Assembly: GCF_022965805.1 (NCBI RefSeq)
Contig: NC_133117.1
Coordinates: forward strand, 12,672,183-12,736,182
Origin: Primulina eburnea
Taxonomy: Eukaryota > Streptophyta > Magnoliopsida > Lamiales > Gesneriaceae
Reading direction: 5' to 3'
DNA: 64,000 bases
Position numbers and translations under genes: made by a program. A model generated the notes under the pieces. It was not told the origin of the DNA and searched no databases. It was given only the letters and a program-made list of their open reading frames with translations. Of this stretch, positions 25,201-36,399 are shown piece by piece; positions within the stretch are counted from its first letter, which is position 1, and every line of letters starts with the position of its first letter.

Positions 25201-25623
25201 GTTGGCGAACATATTTTCGTGAAGATAGCATCTATTAATGGTGTCATGCGGTTTGGAAGAAAGGAAAGCTTAGTCTGAGATTCATCAGACCATTTGAGAT
25301 CCTCAACAGGGTTGGACGTTAGCTTATCGTGTTGCTCTTTCGTCGAATCTGGCCGGAGTACACATGTATTCCACGTCTCTATGCTGAGGAAGTATATGGC
25401 GAATCCTTCGCATGTCTTGAACTTTGAACCGTTGCAGCTCACTTCGAACATGTCTTGTGAAGAAAGACTAGTGCAGATCTTAGACAGACAGGATAAGAAG
25501 CTTCGGAACAAACTGGTGAAGCTAGTGAAGGTCAAATGGCTTAATCATTCGGAGGAGGAAGCTACGTGGGAATCTGAGCCTGAGATGAAGAGTCGATACC
25601 AAGAGTTATTCGGTAAGTTTTAA
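22300..25623 (+). pseudogene. Gypsy pol: protease, RT, RNase H, integrase, chromodomain-like end
   Basis: Domains in order: protease remnant (about 22322-22400, with LIDSWYS where the aspartic-protease motif LIDSGAT is expected), RT linker and fingers (22513-22953), a TGA in place of Trp near 22951, RT core with the catalytic FIDD box (23201-23419; [10 protein letters not shown]), RT thumb and RNase H (about 23520-24182; [28 protein letters not shown]), a TAG at 24181, a stop near 24317, the integrase zinc-binding domain (about 24380-24510), the integrase core (TMDFVVGLP, WVIVDLLTKSAHF, SDRD), and the integrase C-terminus with chromodomain-like end (25294-25623; LVKVKWLNHSEEEATWE). At least five lesions make it dead. 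Confidence 0.92.
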
Positions 25624-25645
25624 TTTCGATGACGAAATTTCTTTT

Positions 25646-25658
25646 AAGGGGGGAGAGT
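25646..25658 (+). other. Polypurine tract
   Basis: AAGGGGGGAGAGT immediately before the 3' LTR; primer site for plus-strand DNA synthesis. Confidence 0.9.
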
Positions 25659-28600
25659 TGTAGAACCCGATAAATCAGATTATGTATAAGCCATACATAA
25701 TTACTATTATTTAAATTAAAATAATTTTTATGCATGAGGGTTTAAATTCATTCTTTCAAAATTGGTTGAGTTATGATTATTTATTTTACGCAGAAGTTTA
25801 GTTTTTATCTTTCTGGACAAATAAGCGGGGCCGGACTGGAATTGGAGTATTGATATAAAATTTAATAATAAGAAAATATTCCTAGAATTTATTAAGATAA
25901 AGAATAATTTATTTTAAGGTAAAAGTATGTCTAAGGATTTATTTAATTAATTAGAGTTAAGTAGTAAATAAGTTCTTTTATGTCCAATACTTAATTAAAA
26001 GCCTAAATTAAAATGTGTAACCAATTGGGATAAATTAATCTAGGCATATTTTATGTAAGAAATTGTAACTTAACATGTTAGTAATTTATTTTAAGACTTA
26101 GCCATGCATGCAAGAAAATTACTATCCTAAATTAATTTATTATTTCATTAAAATACATAATAATTGTTTAAAACATTAAAGAGTTAAAATTCAATAATCA
26201 AGCAACATTTTACCCCATTTTGTTAGCATAATTTTGGCCCCTTCAATCAAACCCTTACTTGGTTGGCAACTCTCCTTTATTATCACCTTTCCTTATTTTC
26301 TTTGTAGATAATTCCCTCACTTTTAATCACCAACAATTAATCATTTAAGCAATATTCTTGCCTTGTTTTGTTACGAGAAAAATCGGCCATCAACTCCCCT
26401 ATATCTCCCTCAAATCCCATAATATCACCTCATTTCCTTATCTCCAAAAGAATCAAGGATAGAAAGATTTTTATCTTGCCACTCAATCCCCATTTAATTA
26501 GTATCCTTCCCATTTATTTCCTAGCCATTCTCTCCATCCTCACTCTCAAAATTTCAGAGTAAATCAGCAACAAAAAATCGTGACTTGCATCAAGAGAAAA
26601 CAAGAGAGAAAACAAGAAAAGAAACTCCGTCTCCTGCCGCACCGTGTTCGCCGTATCATTTTTTTTCTTCAAAACGAATTTCAGGCATGTCTATATTATT
26701 CTTTTCTCTTCAATCATGTTCTATAAATACTTTAAAACATTATATGTACATGATTCATGGAGCAAAAACCAAAATTGGGACAGCCTTTTCGAAAATTCTA
26801 TGCAGTATTTTCGGCCCTTTCATTTCTGCCTCACGGTTTTGATTGTCTTTGGGGTTTCAGGAGGTTGATTCGATTCCAAGCACTCAAGGATGTATCTAGG
26901 CATGTACTAGGGTGTATTGGAGTCGTGTTGGTCCATTATTTTAAGCCCCTACACTCTGGACGAAGGCTTGACAACAACTTTCCCTTAGTTGCAAGGTGGA
27001 GTCTTGATTTCTTTGTTTTGATTGTCTAAGTTGAAAGGTTCGGATCATGGTTGGTCTAAGGCCTGTAACCATGGTTAGAACCCTTCCTTAGCATGTCTAG
27101 GAAGTAACCAAGATGGCCTTTCATGGATTGGTTCATGATCCCAACGAAAGTTTTAACAAACAAGACAAGTCCTTCGGTTTTCTCTTTTCTGATTTTGTGT
27201 GAATGAGTTTCGAATTTTGAGTGGTTGGGTGGATCTCAGTTGGCTTCTAGCCCTTAGCCATGGTTCACACAATATCTCATGATGTCTAGATCAAGCCATG
27301 GTCAGTCGTATGGCGATTGGAATGAGACAAGGCAGCAAGACGAAGCAACACCCCTACGCGTGCAGAATGGTGTTCTCGGGTGGAGCTTCAGATTGTCGTA
27401 GGTGTTTGTTTGTATTGTGGTTGTCCTAGGGCCCCTAGCCATGGTTCAAGCCATACCTTAGGATGTTGGGGAGAGGCTCTAGTTGGTGGTTTAAGCCCTA
27501 ATGGCCATTAGCCTTGTAACCGAAGCGAAGCTGCTACCACGTTATTTCACAGCAACTTTTTCATCGGTTCAGAGGTCATGTACGAGTTCTTGGTTGGCTT
27601 TTAGCCTATGGCCTTGGACTGGAAAGTACCTCAATGAGTTAGCAAGGTCATGGTTTTGGCCGTTCCTGATTTGGTTAAGTTTAGAGGTCGTACGAGAATT
27701 TACGGTGCAATGTGCCAAAGTGACTCTCGAAAGAGTGTTTCATAATTTTGGCCTCCATTCCCATTTTTCTTGTATTACAGCCATAGGAATTTATTTTCCA
27801 TAATTTTAGGTGTATTTAATCATGACTAAACAATGGTTCGATGTTGATTCGGGTTGGTACAGAGTCATGGTTGGAATATTAGTTTGTGGGTCGCGTTTGT
27901 CTCATTTTTGGGTTCGGTTATGAAGCTTTAGTCAATTTGAAATTATTTGCATGTTCCTCATGTTAGAAGTAGGTTGCAGCGAGCCTGGGAATGATCCAAA
28001 CCTTTTGATAAAAATGTGGTTATAATTATATTACGTGCAAAAATATAAAATGTTTATTTTGAGATATATGCGATATCTTCTGGCCAACTCACGCTTATGG
28101 GATTTCTACCGGTGACTTACGACCGGTTCATGTTCTTGTTCATGTATGGTTACGGACATCTAGTCCAAGGGCTGTGGTGATCTCTAGTGCCCAGTATACT
28201 GTGGTTTAGTCTGATTAGACGATTCATGTTATGTTACGGGCCACTTGCGTAAAACATTATCTCTACAGAAAATTATGATATGCTAATTTATGACAAGGCT
28301 TTATCGAGCAACTCTTTTACGTACGATTTTTCAGATATGCACGTATTTATAATTACTCATGACACTATTTTCACGTTACGATTTACGATACGATATTTTT
28401 ACGTTACGCCAAATTTTATGATATATTTTACTTGTTATTCACGATATATGCATACTGAGTCTTTAGACTCACTAGGCTAGATTGTTGTTGGTACTGATGA
28501 GGTCGGGACCGAGGGCGGGGCCAGTGAGCTAGCTTGGGTCGGCAGTAGTAGGAACCCGAGGACCTCATTTTATCATTTACTATTTATTCTCAAACTCAAT

Positions 28601-28778
28601 TTTCACTTTGACAAATTATTTTTAAGTTGTGGTTTGAAAACAATATTTGCTTCTGCTATTACATTAAACATTAAACCTTTTTATCAGTTTATTTTATGAA
28701 TGAGGCATGTTATTTATTTAAAAAGAAAAATTTTAAATAATTCCGCAAATTTACAAATACGAAATACGGGCCTCTACA
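25659..28778 (+). mobile_element. 3' LTR of the plus gypsy
   Basis: TG...CA, 3,120 bp, uninterrupted, so it is the best reference for this family. It contains diverged ~190-bp CCATGG-bearing units (about 27050-27480), a 6-bp self-complementary stem pair ACCGGT around the 8-base loop GACTTACG near 28108-28127, and near the end the GTCTTTAGACTCACTAG element shared with the other gypsy LTRs. No protein is supported in it. Confidence 0.93.
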
Positions 28779-28783
28779 TAGGG

Positions 28784-29520
28784 CCTCTTGCCCTTCCGGT
28801 CGTTCTCGATATCTCTCTGGGCATGTTCTGCCCCCAAGGCTCTCAACAAGGCAAAAACATACGTAGTAGGACAAGCAGCTCTCACATCACGGCGCAAGAT
28901 CGGCCGCAAACCAACAATTATATGCCTCAACTTCTCCTGGGCATCATTCACAATCAGGGGCACAAAGTGACACCCCCTCTCAAATTACCTGACAAACTCT
29001 GCTACGCTGATGTCTCCTTGTCGCAACGTCATGAACTTCCATGGTCAGGCGGGAGCGTACTTCCTCAGTGAAGTACTTGGAGTAGAAGACCTCCTTGAAA
29101 CCAGTCGAAGTCAGTGTTTGCAAATTCACTGACACAGGATGCACTCTCCCACCACAATCTAGCGTCTCCTGTCAGTAGAAAAGTGGCACACCTGACCCTG
29201 TCTGCATCCTACTGCTCCATGAAAACAAAAATTATCTTGATGGACTTAATTCATCCCTCATCTATCACTGGGTCGGTAGTTCGCGAAAACTCCTTTGGGT
29301 CCATCCTCCGGAACCTCTCATAAATCGCCTCTGGTCTGGGCATCGCCCCTTTATCCATTGTAGCTTTGTTCCCCGCAAACTATGCGAAATACTGAGTCAT
29401 CCCTGCAAGCATCTTACCCTGCATATCTGGTGGTGGACGAGGAGGAGTGGCCCTCTCCCCATCCCGAGGGTCTCTATCATCATCGTCTGCACCACGCACA
29501 ATCCTACGTCTGGGAGGCAT
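28784..29520 (-). pseudogene. Chromovirus body A: gag N-terminal part
   Basis: Gag continues here from 12384 across the nested element. It starts at the ATG complementary to 29518-29520 (MPPRR, then PRPPPDMQGKM and RMDPKEFS) and runs through the PILRRDVRAACPTTY block to 28784. Frameshifts occur in the middle. Unusually, the ATG is fused directly to LTR-internal sequence at 29521: PBS, leader and the first ~60 bases of the LTR are missing. Confidence 0.88.
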
Positions 29521-29814
29521 TAATTAGAAACTTTCAAATTGTGATAACAATAAACTGATTATTCAAAATATTTGCAACGAAAATATCACAAATAAAGTTT
29601 GCTAAAAACACTTGTTTAAATATCGTAAACAATAACATGAAATCAGAATATTTGAAACATTGCGTAATTTCTTAGAAACATGTGCGGTCCTCGGGTTTAG
29701 CCTCCTGCGCAGTCCAAGCCGGATCATTGGTCCCCACTCCTCGTCTCCTCTAAGTCATCCTCACCTGCATCTATCATGTCTAGTGAGTCTAAAGACTCAA
29801 CATGTATAAACTGG

Positions 29815-30185
29815 TGATGCGACTTTGATTGTTGCACTCCCAAGAGCAGGTTATACACAAGTAGTATAATTCGGTGAGTCTGAATATCGTATCACTGGGA
29901 AGCTAAGGTAATTACAAGTCCACTACAATGTCTTTTGATTTATTTTTTTTCGTTTAATTGTTTGAATCTTATTGTAATTTTATTATTCAAATTTTAATTT
30001 AATTAGTTGAGATTAAAAGATCCACTCTTGGTATTTTAATAAAGTTAATATTAATGAACATTATTGAAATCCACTTAATAAAATTATTTCCATATATTAA
30101 ATAATCGTATTTATATTATGTTATATATTATTATCTTATAATTATATATACCAAGACTTATAAATGTTGTCAAGTATTTATTGTG

Positions 30186-30255
<70 letters not shown>

Positions 30256-31332
30256 AAACACTAAATTAAGGTTCCCATTTTAAATGGTTGTTAAAACCAA
30301 ACTAATATTTAAATGGTACCAAGAAATTAATATTATGATATATTCATATATAATAAATCAAGACATCCACTTTAAATGGTTTTTTATACCAAACTAAAAA
30401 TTAAATGGTTCCAAGAATTTAGTGTAACATATAGCAACAATAAATCAAAACTCCCACTTATAAGTAGGGTATAATAATGCTTAAAGAAATAAATATAACA
30501 TAAACAATAAATAATGATTAAATAATATAAAACATAGATTCTTACATTTTAATAACCTTATTATCATGCCAAGAGTTTCACCTTTTCATCTCAACTTTGG
30601 GGAGTTAGCTACTCATTATTCAAAGTGTAAAAATTTGAATAAGAAATTAACATTGTAATTATATTTAAATGAAGAAATAAAGAAAAACAAAAAGAGAAAT
30701 ATTATAAACTCAAAGGTTTGTTCATAAAATGAGCGATATCTCAATTCATTACAATGCACCCCTATTTATAGCAAAATTTGAGGAGACAACCATAAATAAA
30801 ATATTGATTTTTTATACATAAGTCCTCATTGGTGTTCCAAAAAATTATATTTTAATACACATCACTTTTGAAAATCTTCTCATCCGAATTTTCTTTTCCA
30901 TATAAAACAAAACATTTAGATAATTGAGTTGTTTGAATTGTGGTATTTTTTTAAAACCATTTGACCAAGTAATTTGAGATATATGGTCAAAATACTAGAG
31001 CATGGTAAAACTCCCACTTCTTTGATAACTTTATTTGTTGTTTAATTTGATCCCACTTGTGAGAAGATTTTTATCTCATACTTTCCACCAATATTTTAGA
31101 CATTAACATCAGCTTTCTACAGGTCCAAGAATCATCTTAATCCCATTTGCAACGCCAAGTATATTCTTGTTTTATCAAACCTGTAAAAATAGTAAAAACT
31201 TTTAATTACACAACAACTTATATTTTATACAATTTATTATAAAATACATAATATTTAAACATTTAATAAAACAAAAACTATAAATTTATATTATAAAACA
31301 CTTAATTAATAAACAATTTTTTATCTTTATCA
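29815..31332 (-). mobile_element. Athila-type solo LTR
   Basis: 1,518 bp, start TGATGCGACTTTGATTG, end CTTTATCA, flanked by a perfect duplication ACTGG (29810-29814 and 31333-31337). It is the same LTR family as 2531-3984. No internal sequence remains, so it arose by LTR-LTR recombination after insertion. Orientation is inferred from the copy with PBS at 2507. Confidence 0.92.
30187..30250. repeat. (TA)32 microsatellite
   Basis: Uninterrupted TA dinucleotides. The older copy of this LTR has only a short TATATATA at the equivalent place (~2895), so the run expanded after the copies separated. Confidence 0.98.
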
Positions 31333-32922
31333 ACTGGAGAAAGCAAGTACTACGTAATAAAACCACATGCATCTTTAAAGTAGGGCTTAAATACTTTAAA
31401 CTTGAACGTAAAAGCATAAACATACTTGAAACTTGAACGTAGTAGCATAAACATAGACATGCCATCATCATAAAACTTTTCTTAAACATACTTGCATTTT
31501 TGCTTACAGATATGTTTCAAAGCAAGTGATCCATACATAAATATGCATGATCAGACTAAACCACAGTACTGAGCTAGCATGGAAAGTCCACTACCACATA
31601 CATGAGATCTCCGGTCATGCTTTACTGGGTGGATTGGTCCCTGGTCAAACTTTACCGCTTTCCAATCCTGATCTAAACTCAGTCATGCTTTACCGGGGTG
31701 GAGAAGTCCTCGGCCACGTTCACCGACTTCCAAACCCGTTCATAATTTGGTAACAAGAAATTTAGCATACATAAAAACATAAAAAAATTTCTTTTGCACG
31801 TCAAACATACTTACTTGGCGTTGAAAGATTCGTTGGATCTCGTTTGGGGCCACTGCTGCACATACTAACATGAGTTCGAATCCTATCGTGCATAACTTAG
31901 ACGTATAATCATGTTCTCACCCAAAAATGACAAATTTTATGATGTTCTAAATCTCTCGGGACTTGACCTTGTTTAATCATCGTACTAAATCATTACATCA
32001 AACCCAAAAACAATCCCTAAAAATAATTATAATAATAATTTTTTTTAAAAGGAAAAGGACTTCGTGTAAGGGTCTGGGTCAGGATCCGTGTAGGTGCTGG
32101 AAATTCAGATTTCGAAGGAAGCATTGACCCAGTGTCAGGGTCTGGCTAAGGGTCCGTGTAGGTGCTGGAATTGTAAACCAAGGGAGAAACACTACACTTA
32201 TGGCTTATTCTTCCTAACTCGATCATACGGGTCGTGAACCAATGCCTCGAGACCCATCCTAGGATGCTATGACACTTATTCAAACTCAAACTGTAACGTA
32301 CCGTAATTTTTACTACTTCAAAATTTGCGGAAAGATTTAAAGTTTTCTTAAACATAAAATCTATAAGGTCGTCACTCATCATTCATCATATTAATATTTG
32401 AAATCAACATCACCAAATAAATTTTCCAACAACATACTTGTTTCAAATGTCTCACATCTAACATAAAAGCAGACTATTTTAAACTTTTCATAAAAACATA
32501 AACTTAGTGGTCCTCGGGTTTAGCCTTCCGCTCAGTCCAAGCCTGCCCCTTGGTCGCCACCTCCTGTCTCGTCCTCAACATACTCACCTGGATCGATCAA
32601 GTCTAGTGAGTCTAAAGACTCAACACGTATAAAGTGGAGATAGCAAGTACTACCTAAAAAACCACATAAAATTTCAAAATATAACATACATACTTGAAAG
32701 TTGAACCTACATCATAAACTTTAATTTACATACATACATAATTAGACGTGCCATCAACTTAAAATTTTCATAAACATACTTGCATACTTGAACATACATA
32801 ACTTCAATATTTTTCATAGAGGATGTTTCAAAGCAAGTGACCCATAACATAATAAATGCCTGATTAGAAAAACCACAGTACTGGGCTGACAGAAACGTAT
32901 CCACTGCCACATACATAAGATA

Positions 32923-33045
32923 CCCGTTCATAATTTAACGGGCTGGTTGGTCCCCGTTCATAATTCAACGCTTTCCAACCTCGATCTAACCCGTTCATAA
33001 TTTAACGGGTGGATTGGTCCTCGTTCATAATTTAACGGTTTCCAA
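32923..33045. repeat. Hairpin cluster with altered stems
   Basis: Perfect stems CCCGTT / AACGGG around loop CATAATTT at 32923-32942 and 32990-33009, plus two weaker copies. Compared with 7596-7683, one G-C pair has become T-A on both arms. Confidence 0.8.
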
Positions 33046-33354
33046 TCCTAAACATAATTTGATCACAAGACATTTAGCATACCTCAAAAACTTAAAATAT
33101 TTTCTTTGCACGTCATACATACTTACTTGGTGTCGAGAGATTCGTTGGACTTTGACTGGGGCCGTTGCTGCAACATACTACATGAAATTTCATAATTACC
33201 TTGCATAACTTAGACGTAAATATCATGCTTACTCTCAAGCTCAATAATTTCTTAGGACATTCTGTAATTTCCAATGACACGACTTTGATAAATCCTTGCA
33301 CTAAACCATAACATCAAACCTCAAAATCATAAATAAATTTTCCTAAAATACGTG

Positions 33355-33545
33355 AGTACACGGACCCCGACCCCAGGTCCGTGTACAGGTCCGTCTAGGT
33401 ACTGCCAAGTAATACTCAAAAGGAATAGGAGGCACGGACCCCGTGCCTAGGTCCGTAAGGGGTCCGTGTTGGCTCACAAAAATGGCTACTCGAAGGAAAC
33501 AAAGGCACGGACCCCGTGGAGAGGTCCGTGTCCGGGTCCGTGTAC
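33355..33545. repeat. CACGGACC / GGTCCGTG repeat array
   Basis: Repeated words CACGGACCCCG and their complements GGTCCGTG alternate over ~190 bp, giving several possible hairpins. It sits in the LTR position occupied by other GC-rich patches in sister LTRs. Confidence 0.8.
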
Positions 33546-36323
33546 CTGCGGTGGCATGAAACTTACGAAAATTTTGAACGTGATATGCTTAACTCCCTCG
33601 ACTCAACTGCACAGACCAAGAATCAACACGACGAGCTCATCTTAGGCTAAATGACCCAAGCCTAAACAATTGTCCCAAAACAACCAAAATCACAATCAAC
33701 CCAACAAACCCGTGAACGAGACTTTTTGACAACAAATGGTTCTATACGACATTCAATCTCCCAGGCGCCTAAGACAAGAAACGAAGCTTCATTATACATC
33801 CCAACATCATAAATAATATACCTATACGCAGCAACTGATCACCGTCGATTCCCAAAGAGGCCTGCAACATAAAACTTCAAGAACACAATTTACGTAAAAG
33901 TTGCAGTTTGAGCAGTCCCACGAAAAACGCCATAACTCACTCAATTTTAATCCAAAAATTTCGAATTTTATATAAAATCGAAGGAATCAAAAAGTTCTAC
34001 GTTTTTGTTGTTGAAAGTTTTCTCAAAATATGAATCGAAATTTCGCAGTTTTTACCAGAACAATAAAAACGAAAATTGTAGATCTAAAAATCGTTTCACA
34101 AGCTGTCCCAACGTATTTGCTCAAACTTCTACACATCGTACACATGATTTTAAGCATAAATAACAACACACGCATAATATGACATGATCGATACAGAAAA
34201 GAGAGATTATACGTGCCTTTGTCGATTAAATAATACTGAAACGACGACACTGAAACGGAGACGGAGCGAGAGACGATCCGGGATGAAGGTGGCTCGATTT
34301 TCTTGAAATAAACTCAACAAAATATTGCTGGAAATTTCAGAGGGAAGGAACGATTGCTGAAGAAGAAGTTGAGAGGAGAGAAATGATATAGAGGTTGATG
34401 GAGGAGAGTGAAAGTTTCTCTTCTCTCCTTAGTCAAATAAAATAATAAACATGTGTGTTTTGTTTATAATGAAGGGGTGTGTGTATACGTGTATGAGTAT
34501 GCGTGAAAAGGTGTTGGAATAATTGAATATTTTAATATGTGTGTGTGGTGTGTAATAAACCATCTAATTAGTACTTATAAAGTGTTTTTAAATAAATAAA
34601 TCATGATAATAAAAATGTTAACAAATCAACAAATTAATACAATTCTAATCCCATAATAAATTTACTAAAATCCCCTAATTGATAAACTTTAAAAGTTTAA
34701 AAATCCTAAAATGACTTAATATTTAAATTAGGCTTTAAAAATATTAAAACTTCATAAATTATTTAAAATGCCTCAAACCTAACGTAAAATAAAATACCAC
34801 AATTAAAGTCACTAAAAATCATCCCGGTCTCCTTTCCTCGATCCCGCCTCGAATAATCGTCTGAAACATAAAACTCAAGAAAACATTCTAACGTAGATCA
34901 ATTAAACATAGATATTAAAATAATGAAATTTCATAAATTAAATAAATGCATAGATTTTATGTATACTGATTTTTGGGCTTTACACAAACAAACGCCCCAA
35001 AACAACTACGCATTACAAACAATGCAACCCAATCCGTGAACTCGACATTTGACACCAAAATGCATCTTACGGCTTTTAATGCAAAAAATTTCCTATCGAT
35101 GCGATCCGACACACCAAAAATCATCTCAAAATCATACTCAACTTACTTAAACGTAGCAGTGAACACCCGTCGATCCCCAATGAAGCCTGCAACAATAAAA
35201 CATGAAGAACACATTTTCAGAAAATCACAATTTGAGCAGTCCCACAAAAACGATCATAACTCACTCATTTCTGATAAAAATATTTTGAATTTACTGTCAA
35301 ATCAAATATATCAAAAAATTCTAGGTTTTATAAGTCGAAAGTTGTTTTCAGAAAATCAACCAAAAAATAACAGTACCTCAAATGACAGCAAATTTCTAGT
35401 TTCCAGATCCAAAATCGTTTCAAAATGATCCAACCAATTTTCTCTCAAACTTTGTACAACATACATGAATTTTTACACTTATTAAACATTAAAACAAATA
35501 TTATGACGAGATCGATGCATAAACGAAAGAATATACATGTCTTTTGATATTTAAAATTACCGAACCTACGATACCGAAGCGGAAAAGATGCAAGGTTGAT
35601 CCGGAACGAACGTGGCACGATTTTTCTTGAATAAAATCCAAAACAAATTGCTAGAAAAATTCAGCGGAGGGGGCGGCTGTTTGAAGAGTCAAGGAACCCT
35701 AAGTTTTCTTCTAAAAATAATTTGAAATGAAAGGTGTATGTGTGGGTTGTGTGAATAGGCGTGTATGTGTGTGTGTCAATGGTGTGTGCGCGTTAGTTTA
35801 GATAGTGGAGAGCGGATTAGGGGGTTTAATTACGGAAAAATAAATTGCCTAATTAGCTAATTATCATGCTAATTAAAATACTAACTATATTATCCAATTA
35901 ATTAAAATTCTAACCCCGAAAAATCTTGAATAAAATCCCCTAGCTTAAAAATATGAAATGCACAGGTGCAACATCTTTAAAAGTTTTAAATCATAAAATC
36001 ACTTAATAATTAAATTAAGCTTTTAAAATGCTATAAATTAAATAAATCTTTTAAAATTCCCCAACCCTAACTTAAAATAAAATACCACATTTTAAAATTG
36101 CCAAAAATCGTCACCAGTCTCTTTTCCTCGATCCCGCATCGAATAATAGCCAGAAACATGAAACCCAATAAACATTTTAACGTGCATCACATAAACATAA
36201 ATAATTTAAAATAATGCAAAGAAATAAATCATGCATTGTTAAAAATCATTTTAAAATTAAATAAATATTTTAGCAATTTAAATAAATGCATGAGTTTTAC
36301 GTGTACTGAATTTTGGCTCTACA

Positions 36324-36340
36324 GTTCCTCCCCCACTTAA
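36324..36340 (-). other. Polypurine tract of body B
   Basis: Minus strand TTAAGTGGGGGAGGAAC directly beside the LTR end at 36323. Confidence 0.9.
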
Positions 36341-36399
36341 ATATATTTCGTCCTCGAAATTAAGTCTTACCAAATAACTCTGGGTAGCTATTCCTCATC

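Larger units (their letters stand above)
12385..28778 (+). mobile_element. Full-length plus-strand Ty3/gypsy chromovirus
   Basis: Both ends are TG...CA (TGTAGAACCCG start, CTCTACA end) and the flanks carry a perfect 5-bp duplication TAGGG (12380-12384 and 28779-28783). Removing 12385-28783 restores the minus-strand gag of body A: the joined flanks match the uninterrupted copy near 39470-39500. Parts: 5' LTR 12385-20816 (interrupted by rearranged sequence), PBS 20819-20830, gag 21059-22125, pol to 25623, PPT 25646-25658, 3' LTR 25659-28778. Coding parts are broken by stops and frameshifts. Confidence 0.93.
32292..34984 (-). mobile_element. Chromovirus solo LTR
   Basis: 2,693 bp, start TGTAACGTACCG, end GGGCTTTACA, flanked by CAAAC on both sides (32287-32291 and 34985-34989). 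Removing it joins CAAACTCAAAC to AAACGCCCC, exactly the continuous sequence at ~59010-59025. It contains a hairpin cluster (32923-33045) and a GC-rich repeat array (33355-33545), both different in sequence from those of the LTR it entered. Confidence 0.93.
29521..36323 (-). mobile_element. Shared middle LTR of the array (with two nested solo LTRs)
   Basis: Net LTR sequence is 29521-29814, 31333-32291 and 34985-36323 (about 2.6 kb). The right end ...GGCTCTACA adjoins the PPT of body B; the left end is truncated and joined to the gag ATG of body A. It includes the hairpin cluster (31605-31710), a GC-rich repeat patch (32060-32170), a GT-rich tract (~35735-35795) and C-rich leader-like sequence. 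No gene is visible. Confidence 0.85.
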
